Below are positions 12,301-23,770 of a stretch of 64,000 bases of DNA, piece after piece. Each line of letters starts with the position of its first letter. The first letter of the stretch is position 1. Under the pieces are notes generated by a model. The model saw only the letters and a list, made by a program, of their open reading frames with translations. It was not told the origin of the DNA and ran no database searches. The stretch comes from Sclerotiophoma versabilis (Eukaryota > Ascomycota > Dothideomycetes > Pleosporales > Didymellaceae), in the NCBI GenBank assembly GCA_012274445.1, contig JAAROD010000044.1:434001-498000 (forward strand), given 5' to 3'. The translations under genes and the position numbers were made by a program.

Positions 12301-14114
12301 TGTACGAGTTCCAAACTTGCTACATGGGGGCGTACGAATAGCAACGTTGCTCGGGGCAGCCACTTCCTTCAGCCATACCCGCGATTCCGACATCAAGTAC
12401 ATCGTTGTACTCATCTTCAATGTATGATTTCAATATCATCACCCCCCCCTTCATACCTCTGACTTGCTCCCAGAAAAGCTGAACTGAAGTTACAAGCAAA
12501 GTCTCGAACGTATCACTTCACCGCAAGGGACGATATATGCTGAGCAACCTGCAACCGCATAACGTCTGTCATCGATCCTGCACTCCCTCCCAACAGTTTC
12601 GGTTTCCGTATTTTGGCGTCAGCTACCAGAGCGTCCAGTGAACGACACCGTCATACAACGACGGGTTTGTCCTTCATCAAAACGGAAAATCTCGAGCACA
12701 GATATCGCCCATTGTGACGATCCTCGCATAGCAAACGCACAACATTACACGCTTGTGAAGCTGGAGTCTTCGCTCCCATCTAGCAAGACATTCGTTCTCC
12801 CTACTTCTTACACATACGCATGATGCTGCTCCCTTTCTCTGAAATATATCTCAGAAGGTACATCAGGGCTCCAGGGATGGGACACAAAACTTTCACTCGA
12901 TCATGCAGGTTGAAGATCTTTCACCGATCAGCCACATGGTTGCACAGCTACCAAGGTTTGCCGCAGGAACAACACACTTGCATCTGCAAATCAACCGCAG
13001 CCCCTGGCTTTAACGCTTGATCGATGAATCCAAGTCTTCCAACAGTCAGCGACACGGTGGAAACGATGCTAATAATATTTAGGCCTAATGTTTTAACATG
13101 GAAGACCATCCTCCATCCATGCACAACAAAACTTCTTGCCAAGCTACCAATCTCCATCGCTTGATGACAACATGTAAAGGCTTGATATCGCCGGACCCGA
13201 TCGATATCACGAACATGCACAAGCATAACAATTTCGGCTTCCGCACATCAAAAGTTCCGTATATCACCATCGATGATTGGCAATAAGTGCAGACCACCCC
13301 CTCATTGGGTCTTGTACTCTGTCACTCAAATTATAGGATCGTGTGAACAGGATCGTGTGAAGCACTCTGAGTGGTCCTAATACCTGTAGGGCATGTAGGA
13401 AGGGTCAGTCTCCTGTATATCTCGCAGATCAACGTTGTGTGACGTACCTAGACTGTGAACTATACCTTCACGTACCCTAAACCAGATCTATTTAACCTCT
13501 CACAGATGTTACAAGTATGAGTTACGTTCAAGTGCTGCTCTATCGCTATACCCTCCCACACATCAGAGGCACAGCACGTGCACAGCGCCTGCACACTATC
13601 TCATGTACACTAAAACTCCTTTAATAACACATGCTAGCTATTAGAATTTACTGCTAGCTGCTATAAGTAGGGCCGCTGTAAGCTCTAAGCCCTGCGTACC
13701 AGGTACCGGGTTGTCTGCACACATTGTCAATGATGATGTATCATCCCCACAACAATAAAACACGATCATCAGTCATGATACCAAATCCAATCATCATACC
13801 TGCAGATACTACTCATCTAAGATGCAGAAACCCCCTTGCTAACTAAAACCCCATCCAAACAACAAGCTGCACCAGGATATCCCAGCTGAAAGCACCACTC
13901 CGCGACGCCCCTCCACCCAATTCCCCACAACTACCCAACTACCCAACTCCACACCCACACGACCCACACCCCCCGACATCCAGCACCAACACGACCATCA
14001 GCCCCACTCCCGACCAACCCCAACCAAACCGCAGTCTTTCTGCATCCCACCTGCACCCCTCTCCAGATTCAGACTCCCACCACCCCAACAGCGCCTCTCG
14101 CATGCACCCGCACG

Positions 14115-14117
<3 letters not shown>

Positions 14118-14150
<33 letters not shown>
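14118..14150. repeat. (CA)n microsatellite, about 16.5 copies
   Basis: A perfect alternating CA run of 33 bp in the gene-poor region. Confidence 0.97.
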
Positions 14151-14153
<3 letters not shown>

Positions 14154-14494
14154 TCCCAGTCGTGGCGCGCAGACCCTTTACGGCACAAACGCGGCACTAC
14201 AACAAGGCGCCGAAGGGAGGTAAGTCGCCACGTCATTAGTCCGCGCGGCCGGAGCACCTCGCAGCGACGACACGACGAACGGGTTTGCATTGAAACCGAC
14301 ATTAACGCAGTGCGATGGCGCTGGACCGATCGGGTGGGATCGAACAGTAAGTACCCAAGTACCCCCTGGGACAGTACTGTGTGTGTGGGAATCTTATTTC
14401 TTGGCGATCTTAATTCCAGACCGGGGGGGAACATAGTAGTAAGTAGGTGAGATGGGCTGCGAGGGGGGAGGAGGGGTTTGTTTGGATGGTTGGG

Positions 14495-14523
14495 TTGGAC
14501 CGTTGGACCGTTGGACCGTTGGA
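14495..14523. repeat. TTGGACCG tandem repeat, 3.6 copies
   Basis: Three perfect copies of an 8-bp unit plus a partial fourth, non-coding. Confidence 0.95.
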
Positions 14524-15066
14524 TCCCGCCAATGCGGGATGAAAATGTTGTTGGTTTGGGTTGTGGAATAATCTTTCTTGCTTTCGTGCTTGCTTGGCTT
14601 TCGGTGCTGCTGGCTTCGGCCCTATAAGTGTCAAGTTTCGTGATCAGCTCGATCTACAGATATACTCTACTACTTGAGATGCTGGGATTGCTTTGCGGTA
14701 TTGATGCCATGTGGATCCCATCGGGTATGTGGTCAGTGTTTGTGTCTTTCTGCATCAGGGCAGTTACAAGGCAGAGCCTGGGCCTTGGACCATCACGGAT
14801 GTTTGCCCTCGTCTCACGCGAGAGATGAGAACAGCATCATCGGACATGACCCGGCAGCTTCGTAGAGTTGCGGGTGGGTTGAAGATACGTGATTGTGGGT
14901 TGTTTCTGACAAGTAGGTGATATGCTCGTTGCAGACCTCGTGTATATGAAGCTTTGAACCGAGCCTGCTCAGCCCATGCAAGTCCTCCCCTCAATCCCTC
15001 AGTACTCATTTGTATAGGTGAACGCCGTGAACCGTAACTCCTGTGTGTGTACATGCAAGCCGATCA

Positions 15067-17669
15067 TCAACCGCCAGCGACGGGCGTCCCGCTCCTGCTT
15101 ATCCTCGTGTGCACGCTCCCCGAGCTGTTGTTCCTTGGCACCGGTGTCGAACTTCTACTCCTCTCCCGCTCCCTCTCACGGTCCTCGATCTTCACCCTCT
15201 CTCTCGCCTCTTCAACGAGCCGCTTAGCCTCTCTCACATTGCGCATCGTGCGACCCAGCTTCCCCTCCTTCCCTTCCTGCAGCTTCTGCAGCTCACCTCG
15301 TGCCTCGATGTCTTCCTTGGTCTTCTTGACGAACTCCTTAAACCCGCCTTTGAGACCACGACCAATGTCCTTGCCTTCATCGAACACGCAGTCGCTGTCA
15401 CGGATGCGCTTAATGTCCTCGACACGCCGGGTGAGATAGAGCGTGGGGCTGCGGTGTTGGTCTTTTCGTTGGGCGATGATGCGCTGGACCTCTTCTTCGT
15501 AGGCTGTTTCGTAGACGTTGATATCGACATTTGAGGGTGATTCGGATACGAAGAATGTATCCACACTTGCGGATTCTTCTCCGGTGCCAATGTTAAGGAA
15601 TAGTGTGTCTTCGAGGGGATCGTGGGCTTGGCCTTTGCCGATCGGTGTTGAGGGCCCTGATGCCAGTGAATTGGGTGTGAGGATAGAGGGTGGTGCGGAA
15701 GGCCGGTTGGACATGTTGTCGTGTATTATATTCGCGTCAGTAGGGCTCAGTGAGTTCGGGGCATTGGCCCTAGTGATGGTCGAGCGTTTTGGCGGTTGTG
15801 TAGCGAAGGCGTCTTCGCGGAAGCCTGTTCTTGCGTTAGACATGGTATGTTGATTATTCTGCAACACTTACGGTCGTGGTTATCGATATCTCGGTGAACT
15901 CCTTCTGTGACGAGTGCTCCCTCCACAGGCCGTCGATTGTCGGTATCTTGCGATTTTGACTTCCGTAATGCTGAAGGTCTCATAGATAGTGGAGGCTGTA
16001 CGATTCTCGAGGCACTACCCAGTATCCCCTCTAAGCGCTCTGGTCTCCGCCTGAAGAGTAACTGTTTGAAACGCTTCACTGCTTGAACCTAATCGCTGTC
16101 AACTCCGGGTTCATCGCGCAGGAGGCAGATTGTATACATACCACTGTCACCAGATGGCCCATGTTTCCGGTGATGGCAGCATTGACTTCTTCATCAGTTG
16201 GTGGTTCTATTATGATGGCAACGTTTTCGGACTTAGGCAGTAGAGGGTCGGCGCCATTTCGCGTGACCCAAGGGTGTTCCTAGACATGTCAGGAGGATGG
16301 AGTAATGGGTAGGTCGGCAACGTACACGAAGCTGCTCGATGTTTATTCGCTTCTTTGGATCCTTCTCCAGCAGGCGAAGGAGAAGATGCTTGAGCTCCTC
16401 ATTGCAGTCACTGTCGAACTCGACGGGATCCATTCGAATGGCCTGGTACAACTCAATCATGCCGTGCTTTTCAAACGGTATCCTGCCGAAGCGCAGGCAG
16501 TATAATGTGCAGCCCATGGACCAGATGTCGGCAGCTCGACCCGAGACGTGGCCGTGCTTAGCAACACACAGTTCTGGCGGCATGAAAGCTGGCGACCCAG
16601 CAGACTTGGCCGTCCTCATCTCGCCGTCTTTGTCGAACATTTCCGACACGCCAAAGTCGACAATCTTGAGCACGTCGTCTTCTGTTATGAGGCAGTTGTC
16701 AGGCTTGATGTCACGGTGGATGATACCCTGGGCGTGGACTGTAGTGCGGGTTAGCGACAGAGTGACAAGGGTCCATCGCTCGTGACGTACGGTACTCAAG
16801 GCCAAGGATCATGTCTCGCAGCCAACATCGACACTGCTCTTCGCTGTATGGGTCTGCGCGCTCCTCAAGGCCGACCTGCATGACGACGCCCTTTTTGCAC
16901 ATCTCCATGACCATGTACAACGAGTCCTCCTCTGGGTCGTCGAGCACTTCGATGAGTGACACCAGATTGGGGTGGTTGAGCTTCTTCATGATGGCAATCT
17001 CCTCCTTGATCAGCTCGAAGGCATTGTTCTCTCCCTCGGTGGACGAGTGGCGGTGCAGGGGGGAGTTGAAGCCAATGCCGGCGGGCAGCGCGCGTCTTCG
17101 ATTGCTGGGGCGGCGGAGGAGGTTCGACTGGGCGCGCTTGCGCAGGCGCGACTTTGAGAATTCCTTGACGGCGTATTCCTGGCCATACTGGTCGACGGCG
17201 AGGTGGACGGCGCCAAAGGAGCCGCGGCCAATCTCCTGCTTGATCAGGTACTGGTTGATGCGGTGCTGGGCGGTGCCGTCATCCTCGCTGTTGCTGTACT
17301 CGGACCGCGCATTGAGGGTTTCCTGGCACGGTTAGCGAGCAGAGTCGAGGCCGGGGCCGGGCGCGTACCTTGACGCGTCGGGTGCTCGAGGCGGCGCGGC
17401 GGTGGTGTCGGAGCGGGCTCTGGTATGCGGGCGTTGACCTGGCCATCTGTCAGCACCTCGGCGGGGCAGCATTGGCGTAGGGGCTGCCGGGCGGCGCACA
17501 TGTACTTGACGGGCGCTGGGCGAGCGTCGTCGGCGGCGGCGGCGGCGGCGGCGGGGACGTCGAGCGTGGGGCGCGAGGTGTAGATGCCAGGGCGGGCGGG
17601 GCTGCTGTCTGCGGCGGCTGCTGGGCGTGTCGATGTCTGGTCGGCGGGGAGCTCAGGCGGGTGCGACAT
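15067..17669 (-). CDS. CaMKK/Tos3/Sak1-type Ser/Thr kinase (SNF1-activating kinase family)
   Basis: Seven exons: 17669-17506, 17438-17369, 17322-16791, 16738-16326, 16279-16142, 16088-15872 and 15824-15067, giving 763 aa. The kinase domain spans about residues 103-397: GRGSFG loop (110-115), ATP lysine K131, HRD D265, DFG 283-285, and an APE-equivalent segment AFMPPEL. A basic insert after K131 (SKSRLRKRAQ...) is typical of the fungal Tos3/Sak1/Elm1/Ssp1 group. After the kinase come a Ser/Pro-rich linker and a conserved block with DPLEDTLFLNIGTG, then a charged helix and an Arg/Ser tail. Exon 1 has a short poly-Ala tract. Family members phosphorylate the SNF1/AMPK activation loop; the SNF1 beta-subunit gene lies 15 kb away. 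Which yeast paralogue it corresponds to cannot be decided here. Confidence 0.92.
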
Positions 17670-18277
17670 AGGTGCTACAGGGCGAGGTGACAAGGCGGAG
17701 GCGATGGACGCGGGACTAGACGAGGGATGCTATGGGGAAAGCTGGGCTGCTAACGTTGCTAACGTTGCTAACGCAGCGCGAGGCAAGCAGCGAGAGTGCA
17801 CTGATATGCGCCGCCGAGTACGTGCTCTCGCCCATGCACCATGCAGCGCGACCAAGAGGGGAATGAGGGGCGCAGCTTCGGTGCGCTGCTCCCCAGACGA
17901 CGCCGCCGGCCTCAGCCTCTTCGCTCGACGTCTGTCCGCTCTGCCACGAGCCACGAGCCACCGCTGCGATCCCGCCGCGCGACCGCCGCTTGGCACGAAC
18001 GCCGCCCGCCGCCGCACGAACGACACGGCCGCCTGCGCGCATCTTGGCACGCCCGCCCAGCCGCCCATTCGCCCGCGCGTCGTCGAGCCTCCCCCAGCAT
18101 GCTGCCCTGAGCCGACGACCAGCAGTGCAATGCATGTGTGTCGGCCTGCACCGCACTGAGCGCAGCACCAACACACCTGCAGCACCGCAGAGCTGCATCC
18201 CTGCGCTACCCCTCGATTAGCGCACGTGCCTGCACCTTCACCCAACCTGCTGCGCGCCGCCCGCGCCCACCGCCAAC
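17670..18277. promoter_or_regulatory. Divergent promoter region, kinase / BET5
   Basis: These 608 bp separate the two start codons and must hold both promoters. The region is GC-rich, with a 9-bp tandem repeat (see 17749-17773). Long shadow frames in it reflect GC richness and are not supported as genes. Confidence 0.6.
17749..17773. repeat. GCTAACGTT tandem repeat, 2.8 copies, upstream of the kinase gene
   Basis: Two perfect 9-bp copies and a 7-bp third lie 80-105 bp upstream of the kinase ATG. Each contains the palindrome AACGTT or its start. Confidence 0.9.
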
Positions 18278-18868
18278 ATGGTTCTCTACAGCTTCTACAT
18301 ATTCGACCGCCACAGTACGCCCGCAGCACCCGCAGCACCCGCAGCCATTGACCCCAGCTAACCCCGCCCAGCGGAGTGCATCTACAGCCGCCGCTGGACC
18401 GCGCGCCCAACCTCCTCCTCCGGCACCTCCACCGCCTCCAAAACCACCCGCCCTACCTCCAGCGCCTCGCTCGCGTCCACGAACCCCAATGACGTCTCCG
18501 CGGCCCCCTTTGCGAGAAAGGGCCTCTCGCACGCCGACGACGAGAAGCTGATCTTCGGCCTCGTCTTCTCCCTGCGCAACATGGTCACCAAGCTCGGCGG
18601 CTCCGACGACACCTTCCTCTCCTACCGCACAGGCGAATACAAACTGCACTACTACGAGACCCCGACGCGCATGAAGTTCGTCATGTTGACCGACACCAAG
18701 GTGCCCAACCTGCGCCAGTATCTGTACCAGATCTGGGCGAATCTGTATGTCGAGTATGTGGTCAAGAACCCGCTGGCGCCGACGGAGCATCCGGGCGGCG
18801 TGGGCGTGAGCAATGAGTTGTTTGAGAGGGGGTTGGAGGCTTTTCTGGGCGCCGTGTTGCCTGCTTGA
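18278..18868 (+). CDS. BET5: TRAPP complex subunit Bet5/TRAPPC1
   Basis: Exons are 18278-18314 and 18372-18868 (intron 57 bp with branch AGCTAAC), giving 177 aa. The protein opens MVLYSFYIFDRHTECIYSRR, the hallmark N terminus of Bet5, a longin-fold TRAPP core subunit. Further on, KLIFGLVFSLRNMV and the YKLHYYETPT(R)MKFVM segment match the family. Bet5 belongs to the TRAPP core that activates Ypt1/Rab1 in ER-Golgi and autophagy traffic. A Ser/Thr-rich loop of about 35 residues (around 21-55) is inserted after the first strand, as is common in filamentous fungi. Confidence 0.95.
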
Positions 18869-19301
18869 GCATGGATTGTTCAAGACAGAGAGCGGATTGG
18901 GAAGCCAGGTGGCTTGAGTCGTTACCTGAGACTGCAGTCGAGCCCGGCAATGGCGACGCGGAGCTGGGCGGTTCGAGCGCAGCGCCTAGCCGGGCGGCCG
19001 CTCGATGACAGGAACGGGATATACTATCTACGTGCGAGCAGAGGCCGCGCTTTCGAGCTTGATGCGCCAATGAAAGACGATTGATGAGCTGGGAGGCCTG
19101 GAAGAATTGTGCTACAATGGACGGATCTCGCTCTGCAAGACCACCGTACACGGGAACGATGACATGTCCTAATTATGATCGTTCATTCGTAAATCTACGG
19201 ACCCTCAGCATGGGTATAGATCAGCTCTATCAGCATGTCCTCATAGTTCCTTCCTTTTAGACCCTCGAAACGCCTTGAAATGCAACACAATCCGCCGTCC
19301 T
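18869..19301. other. Intergenic between convergent BET5 and LTV1
   Basis: 433 bp of 3' flanking sequence for both genes. No feature was recognised. Confidence 0.5.
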
Positions 19302-20879
19302 TCAGATGAACTGCGCCTTCTGAGCTCCATACCGCTGCTGCGTCCTCTCGCTCATCCTCGCCTTGCCCAGCCCGTTCCTAACCTCGTCAAGCTGCTCCAT
19401 ACCAGTCGCAACCTTGCCCTTCCTTACGTGCCTCCCCGTCTTACCAACCGTCATGTGGTTCCCGAGGAAATCGTCCATGATGCTGTCGAAATCCGAACGC
19501 AGCGGCGGCGCCTCACTCGAGCTCCACTGGCTCATGCCCGTCATGCCGCTCATCTTACTTAACCCGGACATCTTCGACATGCCAGACACCATGGACGCAT
19601 CGTCGGGGAAGTCGAAGCCGTCGTCTGCGTACTCTTCTTCGATCTTGTCGAAGCGCTCGTCCAGGAGCGAGAGAGCATCTGTGCGGTGCAACGCGGACGA
19701 GGACATTGAGTACCCGCTCGTGCTTGTCAGTGCGCCCTTGCGCTTCTTTCGCCTGCCGCCAGCAGTCAGTGCGGATGCGCCCGTCATGATGGAGGACTGC
19801 ATGTCGCTCGGCGCGGCGGGCTTGGGCGCTTTGTTCGCTTTGACGTCGTTCTTGAACTTCTTAAACTCCTCCATGTACGCCATGTCGCCTGCATCTGCGA
19901 GCGGTGGCGCTTCGTCTGGTGCGGGTAGTTCGCCCGGCTGAAGAGGTTCGGCCGGCTTGGGTTTCTGGGAGGGCGAAGATGCGCGGACAGTGTCGTCTGA
20001 TTCCCAGCCCTCGTCGTCTTCGTCCAGGAAACGGTCGAGGGTGTCGTGGTCTGCGTCGAATTGGCCGGCAGCTTCGAACTCACGCTGATTCAGCTCGAAA
20101 CCGTCCTCTTGAAGAGCGTCGAAAATGTCTTCGTCGTCGTCAACGTAGGCCTCGTCCTCGAGCGCCGCGAGCACTTCTCGCAGCCGCGGATCCATGTCTG
20201 GCTGGAATCCGGCGAGCGCATCGGGCGTGTTCTGCTGGTCTTGGTATGTGGTTTTGCGCACAAACTCAGAGGGTGCCATGTCCTCGCCGAAGATATCGCT
20301 GACGCTGCTGACAGTGCTGTTCATGCTGTAGCCGGCGTCGCTTTGCCTGTCGTCCAGCGAGGCGTTCTTCAGCGCGTCTGCCAGGTCGAACTTCTCTTTC
20401 CCCTTCTTCTTGTCTTCCTTGGCCTCGACAAAGTATGCGTCCCCAGTGCCCGAGTTCAGGTCGCGCATGTGCTGCATGTAGTCGTACTTGGAATCGTCGT
20501 AGAAGATGCCGTAGTTGGCAGCTTCGCCCTCGTTGCCTCGCACCTCGTCCCCATACTCGCTTTCTAGGTCCCCTCTTGACTTGATCTTGCTCCGTCCGGT
20601 TGCCGAAGAGAACTGTGAGGCGCGTGAAGCCGACGAGTACTGCGATGCGCGCGAACTGCCAGCAGGCTCGTCGCCTTCGCGCAGATTGGCTGGCGCGGTC
20701 TCGGCGAAGACCATTTGCGGGGCATCTTCATCGTGAATTCGGGGGTCATTCTGGGCGCGGTGGACGAGGCGGTAGTTGATCGCAGTCTTCTTGTCACTGG
20801 GTGCAGGTTAGTGGGGTGCTTGCGGGGGAAGATCGAATGCTGCCGCTGCGCGTGCTTACATAAACTTGCGGCGAGGCAT
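19302..20879 (-). CDS. LTV1: 40S ribosomal subunit maturation/export factor Ltv1
   Basis: Exons are 20879-20860 (20 bp) and 20796-19302, intron 63 bp, giving 504 aa. The N terminus MPRRKFIDKKTAINYRLVHR followed by AQNDPRIHD is diagnostic of Ltv1. The rest is acidic and low-complexity, with a central block (around DPRLREVLAALEDEAYVDD) and a Met/Ser-rich segment (MSKMSGLSKMSG). The basic C terminus contains the RTQQRYGAQ text. Ltv1 joins pre-40S particles, blocks early mRNA/initiation-factor binding with Enp1 and Rps3, and leaves after casein-kinase phosphorylation. It is divergent to LSG1, and the two starts are 242 bp apart. Confidence 0.93.
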
Positions 20880-21121
20880 CTTGGGCTGTGTTGGACTGTC
20901 TTGTGAAAGTTCAAGAGTCTGTTAGTGGCGGCACATGGAAGTTGGGGGAACGCGCGCTTACAAAGGACCCTCGGTGCGCTTGAAGAATTAAATTGGGGCC
21001 GACGATTTTTATGTGAATGACATGGCGGGGCAAATTTCAGATAACCCAACCCACCCCTCACCTCGCCGGCACACGACTGCCACCAACACCACCACAGAGA
21101 TACCCCCGCACAATCGCAAAG
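20880..21121. promoter_or_regulatory. Shared bidirectional promoter of LTV1 and LSG1
   Basis: Only 242 bp separate the two ATGs, so both promoters and leaders must fit or overlap here. Sequence towards LSG1 is C/A-rich, as in many fungal leaders. No specific factor site is claimed. Confidence 0.7.
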
Positions 21122-23156
21122 ATGGTGCTCGCAAAGTCCAAGAAGACTGTTGGCCTCGGCAACAGTCTCATGAACGACAGGTTCGGAAAGGGAAAGGGCG
21201 CTGACATGCGCCGCGGTAACTTTCAGGGCGGTATTGAGCGAACGAACCACCAGACTGGTGAGAAAGTAAGTACCGTCAGGGTAATTGACCCGTGGGATAT
21301 TCGCTAATACTGCGCAGTACATTACCAACGACAAGAAAGAGGCATCATGGGTGAAGATGCGCTCCGTTACCGAGCAGGGCGACCTCGACGAGTTCTTGGA
21401 GACCGCAGAGCTGGCTGGCACCGACTTCACTGCAGAGAAGATGAACAACGTCAAGATCATCCACAAGGATCAAAAGAACCCATACCTGCTGTCTGCAAAC
21501 GAGGAACGCAACGTTGTCAAGAGACAGAAGGAGAATAGACACAAGCTGACCGTACCGCGACGACCGAAGTGGGACTCAAACACAACACCGCAACAGCTGG
21601 ACACCCGTGAGAAGGAAGCCATGCTGCAGTGGAGGAGGGGTCTTGCCGAGCTCACGGAGAACAACGACTTGCTCACAACGCCCTTCGAACGTAACCTCGA
21701 GGTCTGGAGACAGCTGTGGCGTGTCATCGAGAGATCAGACTTGGTCGTTCAGATTGTGGACGCGCGAAACCCGCTATTGTTCAGATCAGAGGATTTGGAA
21801 GTCTATGTCAAGGAGGTCGACTCCAAGAAGAACAACCTGTTGCTGGTCAACAAGGCGGATATGATGACGCTGGAGCAACGTAGAATTTGGGCCGACTACT
21901 TTGAAGAGAACGGCGTCAACTACAAATTCTTCTCAGCTGAATTGGCCAAGGAGATGAACGAAGCGAGGGACCTCGAAGAAGACGTCTCCGAGTCCGAGGA
22001 AGGTTCGGAAGAGGACGAGGAAGAAGACGTGGATTCTGAGGACGATGATCTTGCAAAGGAGGCGAAGAAGATTGATCTGCAAGACAAGCAAGAAGAGAAG
22101 GAGAAGTGGGTGGATGAGGAGACAGTTGATACACCTGGCGACGGCATCCAGCTGGCAGACGGAGACGAACGCACCCGGATATTGACTACCGACGAGCTCG
22201 AAGCGCTCTTCTTGGAGCACGCCCCCGAGATCGACACCGGACCTGACGGCCAGCCTCGCAAGACTTCCATCGGTTTGGTCGGTTACCCCAATGTTGGTAA
22301 ATCGTCCACTATCAACGCTCTCATCGGCGCAAAGAAGGTGTCAGTCTCAGCCACACCCGGAAAGACAAAGCACTTCCAGACTATTCACCTCAGCGACAAG
22401 GTCGTCCTTTGCGATTGCCCTGGTCTCGTGTTCCCTAGTTTTGCGGCTACGAAGGCTGAGCTTGTTTGTGCTGGCGTACTTCCCATCGATCAGTTGCGAG
22501 AATACGCCGGACCTGGTGGCCTTGTCGCGCAGCGCATCCCACAACCCTTCCTAGAAGCTATCTACGGTATGAAGATCGACGTCCGTCCGACTGAAGAAGG
22601 TGGCACTGGTGTTCCCACATCCGACGAGGTGCTGCGTGCCTATGCCATTGCTCGTGGTTTCCAAACACAGGGTCTTGGCCAGCCCGACGAGTCGCGAGCC
22701 GCCCGTTACATCCTGAAGGACTACGTAAAGGGCAAATTGCTCTTCTGCCACCCACCTCCGAGTGACCCACCCATCGACCCCAAGCACTTCAACCGTGAGC
22801 TCTACGATGCCGCACATCTGCCAGAGAAGCGCCGCGCACGTCTTGCCCGCATGACTGAAGCTGCTGAGGCCGAGTCACTGATGGGTGATGATGAGTTTGG
22901 CTTGGTTCCTAAGACGGGCGAGAAGTCGCAACGCATGGACAAGAAGTTCTTCGGTCCTGGCCAGGGTATGGCGCACGTCAACAAGCCGTTCAACTACAAG
23001 TACAGCGAGCAGGGCAAGGAGCTGAGTGGTAGGAAACTGAAGCAAATGACCGCGTTGAACATGGACGTTGATCCGGCAGACCTGAGGCTGAGCAGCAAGA
23101 AGCACTTCAAGGCCAACAAGAAGAGGGCGAAGAAGGTGCGATCGGAATACGAGTAG
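21122..23156 (+). CDS. LSG1: 60S subunit biogenesis GTPase Lsg1
   Basis: Exons are 21122-21265 and 21318-23156 (intron 52 bp), giving 660 aa. The GTPase motifs are in circularly permuted order, as in the YlqF/YawG/Lsg1 class: G4 NKAD at 226-229 comes before G1 GYPNVGKS at 370-377, followed by G3 DCPGL. A very acidic insert (Asp/Glu-rich, around residues 260-300) sits between them, and a basic C-terminal tail ends the protein. Lsg1 is cytoplasmic and drives release of the export adaptor Nmd3 from pre-60S particles. The start MVLAKSKKTVGLGNSLMN is the family N terminus. Confidence 0.96.
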
Positions 23157-23478
23157 AGCCTCCGTTTTGCTTCATAGCTTTTCTTGCTGTTTCGATTATG
23201 TTGCCACTCCGATTGGCATCCTCATTCTGGCTCACGAATGCATGGTCGGTGTTCCGGTTTGCTTTGTAGGTAGCTCACTCTGGCCACACCTAAAATCCGC
23301 GATATTTCAAAAGTTGAATTTTCAATAGCTCAAACGTTCGTCTACTTCTTGCTATGGCTGACAATTCCAACAATAAGGTAATACATTGCTGACAAGCATT
23401 CGCCTAGAAGGAGCATCACCTAGAAGCAGTAAGCATAGGCGAATGGAGGGCCTTTCGGTCTTGGCGAAAAAGATTTGC

Positions 23479-23487
23479 ATCTGATAA
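23479..23487 (+). promoter_or_regulatory. SreA/URBS1-type iron-responsive GATA site
   Basis: The nine bases ATCTGATAA match the ATCWGATAA consensus known for the fungal iron repressors SreA/Sre1/Urbs1. They lie 284 bp upstream of the transporter ATG. An inverted GATAAT follows directly (ATTATC at 23489-23494). Placement before a siderophore transporter makes iron repression a reasonable inference. Confidence 0.6.
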
Positions 23488-23671
23488 GATTATCGGTCGC
23501 TACGATCCGACCACTCTCATTGTACACACCCCAGTTTGCTCCACTTTTTGAGTTCTTGGGGGATCACGATTCAGTGGTTCGAGGGACTACTTCGTGTTGG
23601 ACGGTCTGGACGGCAAGAACCGTCAAAAAAAGCTCCACATCAGGAGTCATTTGCCTCTTCAACTTCACCAC

Positions 23672-23680
23672 ATAAATATA
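23672..23680 (+). promoter_or_regulatory. TATA-like box (ATAAATATA)
   Basis: An AT-rich TATA-like element 91 bp upstream of the transporter start codon. Confidence 0.45.
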
Positions 23681-23770
23681 TTACTTGCTCTGCCACTTTA
23701 TCTTGCGTGCAATCTCACAGCATCTCATCGCACTTGCGACCATACTGACCGGCAACCATAATTTGCCAGA

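Larger units (their letters stand above)
9331..15066. other. Gene-poor region, 5.7 kb
   Basis: Between the GSK3 start and the 3' end of the Tos3-like kinase no open frame looks coding; the longest (9985-10500 plus) has no family character. The first few hundred bases hold the GSK3 promoter and leader. A TA-rich patch near 13.60-13.69 kb with repeated GCTAGC/TAGCTA words looks like weathered, RIP-type repeat debris. A CA microsatellite and a small 8-bp tandem repeat lie at 14.1-14.5 kb. No tRNA-like structure was found. Confidence 0.5.
23157..23770. other. Promoter region of the siderophore transporter and LSG1 3' flank
   Basis: 614 bp with no gene. It contains a GATA-type iron-repressor site and a TATA-like element (separate entries). 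Confidence 0.6.

Noticed and set aside
14300..14420. Possible tRNA near a GATCGAAC word
   Set aside because: No acceptor stem, D arm or A/B box could be fitted around it.
17716..18410. Long minus and plus open frames between the kinase and BET5
   Set aside because: They are a by-product of high GC in the divergent promoter and cover BET5 exon 1; composition is Arg/Ala/Cys-rich with no family features.
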